64,000 nucleotides of DNA from the NCBI GenBank assembly GCA_963556255.1, contig OY744613.1, positions 34,887,055-34,951,054 of the forward strand, given 5' to 3'. This DNA is from Allolobophora icterica. Taxonomy: Eukaryota; Annelida; Clitellata; Crassiclitellata; Lumbricidae. Position 1 is the first letter of the stretch. The number at the start of each line of letters is the position of its first letter. Of this stretch, positions 41,210 to 52,727 are shown piece by piece. The notes under the pieces are model-generated. The model did no database searches. It worked only from the letters and a program-made list of their open reading frames with translations, and was not told where the DNA came from. A program made the translations under genes and the position numbers.

Positions 41210-41935
41210 AAGTAAGTAAGTAAGTAAGTAAGTAAGTATATCCTTTATTAATCCAACTGCTAACCGCATTTTGGTTTACACATGTATAGGCCTATCACGT
41301 CCAGATTAAAGTACTAAGGCCTATATTCCGGTGAAAATCATCCTTATTATGAAAGATTAACGAGCTAGACTGTCAGCAGTCGGGAGAACCCGATTATGAA
41401 CACGGGGTCGCAAAGTATAACCCGTATGCTTAACAGGAGGTAATAGCACATGAAGCACATGTGTAGGACATGTAAGGACGGTCGTGAAAAGTTTAGAATC
41501 AGCAGTACGGATCAATTGTTCGAATCTAGGGTAGTCTACAGGAAGATAACCAGCTTTAATCAGTCTCCTAAAAATTGCCTGTAGTCTCTCACGTCCCCTC
41601 TGCCCCACATAACCCCACCAAGCGGACGCAGCGTACGTCATCCTCGTCACTGTGGTAGCTGTCACCACATCGTACATTGAGGGGCCAAGTAGTCCATGAG
41701 TAGTCAGGATCCGTAATGCATATATTGATTGTCTTGCACCAGTGCATAGATTGTCAACATGCACGTCAAAGCAGAAGTCATCGGAGAGCGTGACACCCAA
41801 GATCTTCATGATTCTGACTCTGGTGGAAAGACCAGGAATCTCCATCGGCTGGTTTTCATTCAGTTTTCTTCTCGGCTTACGGACAACCATTTCCTGGGTC
41901 TTTGCTTGGTTAAGCTTCAGATTAAATTGTCGGGG
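41210..41935 (-). pseudogene. LINE 3' fragment (CR1/L2-like reverse transcriptase C-terminal region)
   Basis: A minus-strand frame of about 190 codons (41357 to about 41935) reads NLKLNQAKTQEMVVR..., ILGVTLSDDF, TYAASAWWGYVG and RLQAIFRRLIKAGY. This is the typical end of CR1/L2-clade reverse transcriptase ORFs (K-T-E-M-V-V, LGVTLxxxLxFxxHV, PxLxYAxPAW). After the stop the 3' end is AAAGGATA followed by (TACT)n. Another copy of the same 3' end is at 62855-63190. The 5' side is cut at about 41936. Confidence 0.88.
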
Positions 41936-42261
41936 GTTGAAGCCCCCTAGTCTTTCTTGGAACCCCCACAGTCTTCATTGCACATCCAACCCCCTGAGTG
42001 TCCCCTCAGTTGCGCTAGTGTGATTTAGCATTATTTGAATCAGTCTCTTACAAAGAGAAGACATTTCCATGGTGTATCATGTATGCATTTTTGAATTTTC
42101 TTGATAAATAAATTGATTTTGATTCGAGTCTGACTTGCAAAACTGCTAGAGTTGAAATCAGCTGCTTTCAAATCTCGTTGACTTCAGTTTGCAAAATACA
42201 CATAAAATGTTCAATGCCTGTCTTTCTTCTACAATTCTCACACTGCAAGTAATTGATTTGA

Positions 42262-42576
42262 TTAAATACATATTGCATTAAGGAACACATCGGCTGTGAA
42301 GGGTGACGGTGTCTGTGTACGCCAACCACCCGACTGGCGACCAAGGAGGCCATTGAAGGCGGACCAAAGTTTCTTAGGATCATCCGATCGGCGGGTAATG
42401 ACCGCCTCCCAGTAGTCCCACTCCAGATCCCGATAGAAGGAGTGCATATCGCGAACAAAGCGAATCCAGGCAGTCTTATCGCTCGCTGAATGCGTTCGCC
42501 TGTAAAGTCTCTCAAGGCACCGAGCTTGACGCCGGCGAGATCTACACTTTTGAGAGGAAAGCAAACAGGATCCCAT
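42262..42576 (-). pseudogene. LINE fragment (endonuclease-RT linker region)
   Basis: Minus-strand frame RRRQARCLERLYRRTHSASD ... WDYWEAVITRR, KKLWSAFNGLLGR. This matches the linker between endonuclease and reverse transcriptase in CR1-type LINEs. It has the same orientation as 41210-41935 and may be part of the same copy, with the middle lost or displaced by unrelated DNA at 41936-42260. Confidence 0.8.
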
Positions 42577-42596
42577 TTATAAAATGGTTGGTTAAA

Positions 42597-42684
42597 ACTC
42601 TGACAGAGTTATCTTCTGTTTGGATCAGAAACATGGACCAACTCTGACAGAGTGATGTTCTGTTTGGATCAGAAACATGGACCA
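42597..42684. repeat. 44-bp tandem duplication
   Basis: ACTCTGACAGAGT...GGATCAGAAACATGGACCA twice in a row with two differences. Confidence 0.92.
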
Positions 42685-43494
42685 ATAAAAAGGAGGACAT
42701 CAGAAGGCTCATAAGCTTCAAAGTTGTGTATTTAAGAAGCTAACCGCAAAGATCTCAACAATCCGAAGTGCAACCTCCACTGCTCCACCGCCTGATCATC
42801 AGTCAACCAGCTTCCGTCTTTCTGCCCTCCGTGAGATTACAAGCACTGAATTGAACTGCACCGAAAACGTGTGAACTTGATCATGCGCCTACGTCTTTGG
42901 TGCAGGAACACATCGACATAATTCTCCCATTCCTCACTATGTTGTGAAACTGTTCGATTCGTGAGGCGCAACTTCCGATATCGCAGAAACGCTCAATTCT
43001 ACATCCGGTTCTAAAGCGTGAGGGCTTGGATCCAAGTGATCCAGCAAATTATCGCCCAACTGCCAATGTTACGTTTATCTGTAAGATTCTTGAACGTATT
43101 ATTGCTAATCAGCTGATTGTTTATTTGGATGTGAATGATTTGCTCCCTTCTCATCAATCTGGGTTTCGAAAGAACCATTCCCACTGAGACCGTCCTAATC
43201 CGTCTTCTTTCTGACTTCTATGGTGCTATGGATGTTGGTCATATCTCTCTTTTGGCTCTCTTTGATGTTAGCTCTGCCTATGATTCTGTTGACCATCAAA
43301 TACTCCTCCAGCGTCTTTCTATTTCTTTTGGTCTGACTAATAAACCTTTAGAGTGGGTTCGCTCCGTTCTTTCAGAGCGCACAACCTGTGTCGCCTTTGG
43401 TTCCTGCCCCATTTGGTGTCCCTCAGGGCTCTGTTCTTGGGCCACTGCTATACATTAATTACACGGCAGGTATTGGGGCCTTGTGGGTCTTTCA

Positions 43495-43692
43495 CAGGGC
43501 TGTAGTGGTAAAATTTGAGGTGAGTATACGCTACCGACTAGTTTTCTGAAACAAATTAAAGGTGAGTATACGCTACATTATTTTTGGGAGTATAGGCTAT
43601 AGTATTTTAATATAAATAAATATAATTTTTTTTAGGTGAGTATACGGCCTCTAGAGGTGAGTATACGCTGTATACCCTCGACTACAGCCCTG
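43495..43692. mobile_element. 198-bp hAT-like MITE in the LINE
   Basis: Inverted termini CAGGGCTGTAG and CTACAGCCCTG, with 8-bp target duplication GTCTTTCA at 43487-43494 and 43693-43700. It contains GAGGTGAGTATACGCT repeats, related to the 40537-40840 element. Confidence 0.94.
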
Positions 43693-44200
43693 GTCTTTCA
43701 TCAGCTATAATTATGCTGCTGACGTACAGGCCTATGTTCACTGTCCCCCCTGACTGTGCAGTGGTGGCTGTCCGACAGATGTGTCAGGCAATGGACGGTT
43801 CTAACTGGTCAGCCTCTAATCGTCTTGTTCTTAATTCGTCTAAGACCCAGTTTATCTGGCTTGGTGGTCGTAGGCGTCTGGCTGGTGTTGATCTGCCCTT
43901 GGTGGCTGATACATTTCCACATGTTACCTTCTTAGAATCTGTTCGAGACTTGGGAATTATTCTTGATAATGAACTTTGTTTCTCCCCTCATATAAATCAG
44001 CTTACTCGTAGCTACTACTATCAGCTGCGCCAGCTGCGGGTTATCTCTCGTTCCTTAAATCATGATGCTGCCGCTACCTATACATGCCTTTGTCCCCAGT
44101 CGACTTGACCATTGCTGTTCGATTCTAGTTGGCCCGACACTTTCTCTGACTGCTCGTCTTGATCGGGTTCTTCGATCTGCTGCGCGTCTCATTGGTCAGA

Positions 44201-44647
44201 GGTCGTCCATATAGGACGTCCGCAAAATACGACCCAATTTGGACCCTCCCTCACCCTTTTCCGCATTTGACCTTACCCTCCCTCCCTCCCCCTTTGCGGA
44301 CGTCCGCACGCCTAAGCCAATTTTTAATGTCGTGTTCATTATTTTTACAATTATTCCACAGTGCCTGTGCACGTTTAAGTGACAGTTCAGGTTTCATATC
44401 GCAGGATGTGCAGTAATAAAAGCCTCTTTAAAGTCGCAGTAAAGGTTATACCATGCATGAAGTTTTAGGCAATCACTTCACTGACCTTTTTATCTTTCGG
44501 GTAAGGCACATCAAGGTGGTGTTTAAAAAACTATCAAATTTAAAAGTTTAGATGCGGACGTCCGCACTGGTCATAACCCTCCCTCCCCTTGTCCGCATTT
44601 CGATGGCCCCTCCTCCCCTTACTGAGGACGTCCTTTATGGATGACCT
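44201..44647. mobile_element. Inverted-repeat element of about 447 bp in the LINE
   Basis: The left end GGTCGTCCATATAGGACGTC mirrors the right end GACGTCCTTTATGGATGACC with two mismatches. GCGGACGTCCGC palindromes recur inside. It interrupts LINE coding between SAARLIG and RDTLHWLP. No clear target duplication seen, so the superfamily is unknown. Confidence 0.75.
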
Positions 44648-45489
44648 TCCTAAACGTGCCCCTTTCTCAGCCTATATTCGTGACACACTACACTGGCTTC
44701 CCATCTCGCAACGTGTAAACTATAGAATAGCTGTTTTGATCTGGCGATGCCTTCTTCGCTGTGCCCCGGGTTACTTACGTGAGCTCTGCTGTCCTGTCTC
44801 TCATTTGACTTGCCACCGAGCCCTTCGCTCTTCTTCGGGTGAGCTCTTGGTTCCTCGTTCTACCACCGCAACTAGGCAGCGCCGTGCTCTCTCTGTGGTT
44901 GGCCTCTCCATCTGGAATCAACTCCCATTGCAGATACGCCTCAGGGCTTATTCTAAGGAATTTTCTCAACTGCACATGAGGGACGAATTAGGGTGTTTGG
45001 GGGCTGTGTCCCCAGTAGGTTCCAGGGGCAAAGGCTTTGGTAAGGGGTATGCCTTCTGAAGCTGAAAAGATATGACATCTCAAATAGTGAATTCGCCTTA
45101 TTTTTGCAATGTTTTAGTGCATAAAAGAATAATAATATTTCAATTTTATGGCTATGTAAGCGGTACAGCTTGCTGTAAGTTTCCAGATTTAGTAAAAAGA
45201 TTTTCTATAAAAGTCAGGTGCCACCTATTGCTCTGGAGTCCGAAGTAATTTATCGAAATGAAACATTTCAGCAACACTTGCAACAGGCTTACCATTCTCA
45301 AAGCTTGAAAGCTCTTCCTATATGACAACCTTATCGCCGGTAAAAGCTGAGAAGATGTCTGACATGTCACATGGGTAAAGCAGTCTCAAGGTCAATGAAG
45401 AAATGGCAGACAACGTCGGCAGCCTCTTCGTGCATACATGTATATGGAGATGCAAAGAAATTAACTCCGAGAGCGTTTTTTATTTCCGG

Positions 45490-47510
45490 CAAGAGTTGTC
45501 AGCACTGTTGTCTGCTTTCTCATGGAACAGCAGCAAAAAATGGTAACTGACCAAGACTTAGACTTTCGGTACTTAACGTTAGCATCTCACATAGAATTCT
45601 TACAATGTAGGGCCTATTGTACAAAGACACCGAGAAATTCTTGCCAAAAAGCTGACAAGACTAGTGGTGTATTGGCATTATTCATACGATGTGATGGAAC
45701 TGTAGACCGTACGCAGATTGATAAGATTTACTCAATTGCGAAAATGGTTACGAAAGTTGTTACAGTGGAACAGTACCTTTTAGGTGCCAGCGAACCTTGC
45801 AGCTGGGGTGCAAAGGGGAATTCTTGAAGCACTCGAAGAGGCCTGCAGTAAAGCAGTTTGAGAAGCTGCTGCAAAGCAAATACTCATGCACACATCCTCT
45901 ATGGTGACTGACGGTGGTCCGGTCAACACTGGTGAGAGATCTGGTTTATAGGCTCTCTTTTGATCTAAAATAAGGGATCATCAGTCACCATGTTCTGTCC
46001 CTTTGTTGGCAATCTGATGCAGAGTTCACCGTTTTAACCTTGTTGGGAAATCTATAACAACTCAGTCAGTGAAATTGGTCAGATGTTTCAGAATCTGGTA
46101 GCCATAGCCACATATTTTCACACATCAGGCCTCAGATCTGGGAAACTTCGGGAAGTCGCAGATCTGAACAACTCTCACATCCTCGCGCTTCCTAGGCTTT
46201 TTTGCAGTCTTGTTGTCCTCGAGACCAAGGTCTTAGTCTCGAGTGCACTCGAGTTCGTTTTTAAAAGTCTTGGTCTTGGTCTTGGTCTTGAGGTTCAAGG
46301 TCTTGGTCTTGGTCTTGAGGTTCAAGGTCTTGGTCTTGGTCTTGAGGTTAAAAGTCTTGGTCTTGGTTTTTCAAGACCAAGACCAAGACCGACTGAATTT
46401 TAAATTTTACCGCAGCCATTGCGGTCAATAACGGTTTCAAAAAGGCTCACGATTTATACATTTAAATCCAGTGCTTGCAAAGCTACTGTGTGTGCCAGCG
46501 ACTTCAGCACCTATGAAAAGTAGGTCAAGCCAAAATCGGTAGGAAGATAGATTTCCATACATCGAAATTGATTCAAATCTATCTATCTCCGGCTCATCAT
46601 GGAAAGAAACATGACCACCACACACGATTTAGACATGTAAATGATCTCTTTTTTACATGGCGAAATTTTTATGAGGCCCCACAAGACACGTCTTGGTCTG
46701 AAAATTCTGAGCGAATTGGTTTTTATAAAATGCAACCGGCATTTGAAATAACATTTTGCATGAAGGACTTAATTTGTAAATTCGAATTCAGAAATTCTCT
46801 GCAGTCTGCATTTAGAGTTGGTTTGCTTCATTAAAGTAGCGAGTAGTCCGACTTGACTGTTTTTAGTAAGGAATAGTGTGGATATGATTGTGATTTTTGG
46901 GTCTTGGTCTTGAGGTTCAAGGTCTTGGTCTTGGTCTTGAGGTTCAAGGTCTTGGTCTTGAGGTTCAAGGTCTTGGTCTTGGTCTTGAGGTTCAAGGTCT
47001 TGGTCTTGAGGTTCAAGGTCTTGGTCTTGGTCTTGGTCTTGAGGTTTAAGGTCTTGATAACAAGACTGCTTTTTTGAGGTTAGGTGGTCTGAATTTTCAG
47101 TTGAATTGGTAAATTCAGCCCTGGTCAACAATCGGAGGATAAACCCTCAAATGGCTTTGTGCCATTTCTTCCCGATGAGGATAAATTCATACTTCTTTCA
47201 TTTTTGGCTGATGTACTGTCTTCAGTAGGCCTAGATACCAGAAGCATACAACCTTGGAGATGGCATCACTATCCTCGACGTCGAAAAGATTACCTAGTAA
47301 CGAAGACTGAAAGGTATTGAGCTAACGAAAAAGACAACGAAACGCCGCAAGGAACATGACCAATCCGTTTCCGATTGCGGAGATGTCATTGCTGTTGGTA
47401 AAGAAGTGGTTTCCTCTCTTGTTGAGTTCCCTGACCAAAGCTTTTATGTTGATGCTGAACTGATGGATAGGCTATATACGAAGTCTCTTGCCACTCTAGA
47501 ACTCTTCGAC
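45490..47510 (+). pseudogene. hAT-like (ZNF862/KIAA1586-type) transposase relic, split by an element
   Basis: Frames on the plus strand resemble the hAT-derived transposase family. They include SGVLALFIRCDGTVDRTQID (about 45663) and YLLGASEP, then NLVAIATYFHTSGLRSGKL ending LPRLF (46092-46200). After the 864-bp element comes FFEVRWSEFSVELVNSALVN (about 47070), the expected continuation. Stops and frameshifts occur in several places, so it is inactive. Homology is from pattern recognition; I could not run a search. Confidence 0.75.
46205..47068. mobile_element. GGTCTT-repeat family element, copy 2 (864 bp)
   Basis: Inverted termini CAGTCTTGTTGTC / GATAACAAGACTG with 8-bp target duplication CTTTTTTG at 46197-46204 and 47069-47076. 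It has internal GGTCTTGAGGTTCAAGGTCT arrays near both ends. The middle (about 46660-46870) is the inverse of 37680-37875 in copy 1. It inserted within the transposase relic. Confidence 0.94.
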
Positions 47511-47679
47511 AAATGACACTGACACAAGTAGTTCGCTCTCTCCATTATGCCAGTGGCGCAAACAGTCAATATAAGTTTAAATGTTATTTCACTGCACTTA
47601 CACGTGTGTTATATTTTACCACTAGCTTAATTATAAGCTACTTTCGTTGGTTTATACAATTAGGTCTGCACAAAAGTAA

Positions 47680-47921
47680 AGAAGTGGGGCGTGGTGGCTC
47701 AGTGGTAAGTTCGACGCCTTGTGACCGGAGGGTTGGAGGTTCGAATCCCACTCTAGCCGCTGCGTACGGACCTTGGGCAAGTCCTTCACTCGCAATTGCT
47801 CGTGGCGCTTCGGCGTGAAAATTCCGGCACAGTATCAAATGCTGTAGTCGGGAGCGCCTCTGAATAGTAGTAGACTTCGAGAGGCGCTATAGAAATATCC
47901 GGAATAAAAAAAAAAAAAAAA
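47680..47921 (+). mobile_element. tRNA-derived SINE (family 1), second copy
   Basis: Nearly identical to 34317-34562 (same A and B boxes and GAGGCGCTATAGAAAT tail) with a poly(A) end. AAAAGTAA at 47672-47679 and 47918-47925 is a plausible target duplication. Confidence 0.92.
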
Positions 47922-48074
47922 GTAACTGCACAAAATCTGAATTTTAACTGCACAAATTTCATTCCCAACTACACACTTTGTGTCCAGCTGCACGTTAGAA
48001 TAAGCCCTGATACGCCTGTTGCCCAAAATCAGTTCGCTTATGTTTTATAAGTTACTTAAGTCCAGTTTATATTG

Positions 48075-48165
48075 CCGTGGTTGGGCTGGGAGCGCTTCTG
48101 AGTAGGTAACTTGAGGGGCGCTATATTAATTTTCAAAATGAATGAATGAATCAATATGTAAACTC
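48075..48165 (+). mobile_element. SINE/LINE tail fragment with (AATG)n end
   Basis: GGGCTGGGAGCGCTTCTGAG ... GGGGCGCTATATTAAT then (AATG)n. Same tail design as 36202-36300 on the other strand. Confidence 0.65.
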
Positions 48166-48564
48166 CTCTTTTTAACACTTTAACGACGAGAGTGTACTAA
48201 ATGACTGGGAAATCAATGCAGTTTGTCGCTATAGTGTTAAACGTGTCGCCTGTTACTGCTCTTTTTACTTCCTTGTTGCACCTTGCATCTGGCAGAACTC
48301 CTCACATTTAAGTCAATTCGTCTTCCCGTCATGTTTCTAGTTCTCCTTAACTGATATTTTTATTCCTACGTCTACAAATATATTTCCCAGCGTTGCACAT
48401 TCACCAACCTGCCTCCCACCTTTATACTTCGCCACTTCTTCCAGAAAAACCTCTTGGAACTTAGATTTAGATGAATAGCCATCTCCTTGTCCTCAATTCC
48501 TGTGAATGTGTTGCTTTTAGAGTATGACACAGTCCACAAGTTTAACAGATGAAATTAAGCACAA

Positions 48565-48834
48565 CAGATAAAAATAATAATAATCTTTTCTTTATTTAAG
48601 CACCTGCCTTCCATACATGTATACAGTAGAAGCACATGACAACAGTTTTACAGGAGTCAAATATAACTGTTTATACGGCAGCCACCAGGGCGCCAATCAC
48701 GGCCTACTATTCATTAAACCACCGCCGCCACCTAGCGAGTGGAAGGCTAAATAAACCTTACGGGGTCTACGGGATTCGATCTTGGTACCTACTGCTCTTC
48801 AGGCCAGTGTGTTATCCATTACACTACGGGCTCT
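48565..48834 (-). mobile_element. tRNA-derived SINE (family 2)
   Basis: Minus strand: GCCCGTAGTGTAATGGATAA (A-box region) and AGATCGAATCCC (B box) make a tRNA-like head. A GC-rich body (GGTGGCGGCGGTGG) and a 3' end TTAAATAAAGAAAAG followed by ATT repeats complete it. The T-arm does not fold as a functional tRNA, so it is a SINE head and not a tRNA gene. Boundaries approximate. Confidence 0.7.
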
Positions 48835-51800
48835 AAAGACGAAACTTTAAAAAAAATTTAATTAAAAGCTCTGAGATATTGCAAGATCTTAATCTTACAG
48901 GTCACATGAAAATATTTACAATTACATGTACCAAAATTAAAGACCTGGAAAAGCAGATGGTGTTTTCATAGGTAAGACACCAAGATTCATACAGCAACAC
49001 AAAAGCATCCTCAACACTACCAAGAACATCTGTAAGCTGGTCAACTTGCACAAAGTTCCCAGTAAATGGTCAGTAGGATTATGCTCAAACAGTAATGCAA
49101 ACAAATGAAAATAAATGCTTTCATCACTCATTCCAAAAATACTCCTTACATTCTCATCATTTGTTAAGATGCACCTATTTAAATCTCTTAGACAGCCATA
49201 TGCACATCACTTTAGAGAAGTTCTTACAAATGTGCTCTATAAAATACCCAATACATACATACCTGTATCTACACTTCTTTATGCAAAAATCCTTTACTCA
49301 GTCCTTAACACAGCCATAATATTGCGCATCACAATGTTTCCATATTCAATTAAATGTACTCTCAGAATATATAAATTATATGTGTGACCTCGGTGGAGAA
49401 AAGGGACCATTTGTTGGGAATGGGCTTACAGATATTTTTCATATGCTGATACACTAAAGAAATCAGACTAACATTTCAGGACATTTGGTCCAAACTTTAT
49501 GCACTTTTAACGAAAGCATAAAATATCATTTGGTGAAAAATCACATATAAAAAGGTAATCTGTCTCTACTAGATACACTAAAAACATAAATTGGCCTAAT
49601 ATATTATGTGGCATAATACAATTTATAGCAGTGTGTCAGAGATGCAAATGCCTCAATTTAGATGCCAAATCAATATTCACGGACATATGAAAAGGTCATT
49701 TCCCAGCTGACCTAGTGAGGTACAAATGGTCCCAGATCTCAGCGAGATCATATACAGAAACTGAGAGTCTCGTACATTATTTTACAGTTCAACAAGTAAT
49801 TTAATCATTTGTCTCCAAAGAACCTGCAGTCTTGCATGCATCTAGTATTAACTTCTTCCCGCAAATATGCAGGAAGTAGCTCTTTAAGTGTGGCTTTGTT
49901 GCATATACTGTAGTTTGCTGCATATACTGTAGTTTGTTTGACCGTTTAACTTGCCTTTATTCCTGAGGACTTTTGCACTGGAAGCACATCTGACTGGTGG
50001 GCACTGGGTACAGGCGCTTTTATAAGTTTTGAAATACAATACATGTTCTACATGCAGAATGTTTTACCTGTGTGGGTTGCAAACCCTCCACAGAACCCTC
50101 CTCGTTTTATCCTGGCTTGGGACAGGCTCAAAATCTCACCATGAAGATTTGAGGCAGAGTTCTACAGCTGGGTGTGTATCAGTATTCTCACGGTCACAGG
50201 TGCTAGCTGTCGAATTGCACTACATGATTTATGATAACTTCAGGACTACAGTATATGCCACACATTTTTGCTGCAAAACATAAAAATAAATTATAGCTCA
50301 GTGTGCAATCAAGTCAGAAGCTAGGTCTTTGTAATAACAGATTGAAAAGTTTCAATGTAAAACATCAACTTGTCGAGTTTACATTGGCAAGTTCAAATGG
50401 TACAATTTTATCTGAATTTCACCCATGGTGTAGCTGTGTTCTTAACTTTTGTTTCAAGTACTGGTAAATCATTGCATTGCTTGACACCACACACACATCA
50501 TTTCTACTTCAACATATTTGGGGCCATCCATATATTACGTACACAAAAATCCGGGAAAATTTGACCCCCTCCCCCCCCTGTTCGCAAGCGTACTTTCTTC
50601 CACCACCCCCCCTGAGTACGTACGTTTGACGCACCCCCCCCCCCGATGACCAGCTGCAGAAAGTGTCTCCAGGCAGCCTGTCTGCACTTTAGGCCAGATT
50701 ATTGAAGGGCCAATATAGACAAATTATAGGTGTCGTTCACAGCACAGAATAACTGCACATGGCTTTTATATAATGTAATAAAATGCCATGGGATGACTAT
50801 AGGATAACACAGAGTTATAAATAGGCTAATGTGGACGTCATAATTAGAAATTTATTTTGGGTACGTACACATTTTGCAAGCAAGTCCTTGAAATTTTGAG
50901 GTCATAGAAATCAACATGAAAATTTCATAAAGCATCTAACAGCTTGTGTGGTAGCATTAATTCATTAGTTGCAATCTTTCGTCTTAAAATTAAACATGGT
51001 ATTGTGAAAAGCAAGATTCTATCCATTTAGATGTTACAGATGCGTTTAAGATTTACTCTATAAATGCGCCACAACAGTACCAGTTTGATAAAAGATTTTT
51101 CCCTGCAAAATCAAAGCCCGATTATTATGTATGTACAAATTTATGGTACATCAGTACAAAAGGTGGTTTGGCACAAAAACTGTTTATGTGTGTTATGCTA
51201 AAGTACATTAGTGAGCGAGTATCTGTATACACAGTAGTGATATATCAGGCAATCACAGTCTAATAATAGTGCACCAAGCAAAATATGCAGCTATACAGCT
51301 AAGCCAGTTGTCAAACATCAATCTTTAGTGGTATGCAGCTACTTTCAGAATCCACATGTAAGCAATGTTTCATCTCATCTTGCCTTTCAGCAGTCAAAGA
51401 TTCACAGTCAGAAGTCAGAGTCGCAACAGAACTTGTATCACTATCCTTCCCAGAAGAGTAACCTTAAACCAAATCCAAAACTTGAAATGTAATAGGAATT
51501 TATAAAAAGAAATGGAAAAGTACTAACCAGGCTCAAGTATTTATAAGAAATATGGCTCTTGCAAGATATTACATTAACACTTTAACAACAAGTGTGTACT
51601 AAAAGCTACTGGGAAAACAAAGCAGCTTGTCATTAAAATTTTAATTAAAATGTTACACTGCACCATTTGATCCATCTTCCAGCTTCAAATGGTATTTCCT
51701 GCTTCCTAAACTATTATTGTATGGCCCTGTTGTAATAAACTTGTCTCTGGAAAGCATGTCCAAAGGTGCTTTAGCTATACATCATTTTAATGACACGTCT

Positions 51801-52727
51801 TTAGCATACATCATTTAAACAATTCCTACAATGCATAAAAATGCGCTTACACGCATCATTGCTTGTGGCTGGAATGTATTCATGTTGACTTCAGCACTTT
51901 TCAAGTTTGTTGGAAGATGTCACTCAAATTTCCATTAACTAATCTTTTCAAAGAAGTTTGAAATGTCAAGCAATTAAACACTTATATAGCACCTTTCAAG
52001 CACCTCCCACAAACACTGCCTACAAGGAATTCCATTTTCTAGACTAGTGCAACTAAAGTAAACAGAAAACGTGTGTTGAAATGAATCAATTGAAACACTC
52101 CATCCATGTAAAGGAAATTTTGTTTAAGAAAACAGAAGTGTGTTGGGAAAAATCGATCCAAACAGTATGTACATTTAACAGAAGATTGTTCCAACAGAAT
52201 GCACGAGAAAGCATGATAAGCAAGAGACCTGTTAATCTCCATGAGCAGCAGAGCACAATGATCGGCAACTAGGAAAACTTAAAACTGGAAAAGAAAGCTC
52301 TCAGATCAGGCAGAGGCAAACGCAGATGGTTCAACTATGTGGATCTTAAAATGAATCCACCCCTCTGTATGAAGCCAGTGCAATGTCATCGTGCATGTCT
52401 TATCGCATATATTCATACATGTGGGAGTACTTCAGCTACCTGGCTACTACTTCCAAGGACAACACAGTTGAGAACTGGCTTGAGCTGACAAGTTCTGAAC
52501 TCCAGAGGCAATGCAGCTAGGTTGGAGTAACAGTAGACAATCCGCTTTAGCATGAATGATTGAACAAGGATTATGATGGCACTGAATGAGAGGTTATATC
52601 ATATGTATCTAATGCAATTGACAGAAGCAGCTCCTGCATAATGAACCGACTTGGTCAGCCAATAAAAGTTCACCACACAATAGTACACCCAGGGCATGAA
52701 CGATAAGTTGTATACTCCTCACATGGG
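48835..52727. other. Intergenic DNA, no gene recognised
   Basis: AT-rich, only short random open frames. At about 50520-50645 there is a C-rich, MITE-like stretch (GGGGCCATCCATATATTACG, then runs of C) without a visible partner end. Some segments near 52300-52720 may belong to a decayed LINE continuing at 54.4 kb, but I could not confirm it. Confidence 0.5.

Larger units (their letters stand above)
42775..45060 (+). pseudogene. Decayed LINE reverse transcriptase, opposite orientation, split by two MITEs
   Basis: Plus-strand frames shift repeatedly but are collinear with a CR1/L2-type reverse transcriptase. They read KREGLDPSDPANYRP; SHQSGFRKNHS; palm motif A LLALFDVSSAYDSVDH (about 43255); the VPQGSVLGPLLY region (about 43415); a YAAD-like catalytic motif (about 43708; YADD expected); then LGIILDNELCFSPHI, DTLHWLPISQRVNYRIAVLI (about 44690) and SIWNQLPLQIR (about 44915). 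The first MITE splits it between the GSVLGPLLY and YAAD regions, and the second follows SAARLIG. Non-functional. Confidence 0.88.

Noticed and set aside
48760..48834. Functional tRNA gene
   Set aside because: A and B box matches are present, but the T-arm and acceptor stem do not pair properly and a SINE body follows.
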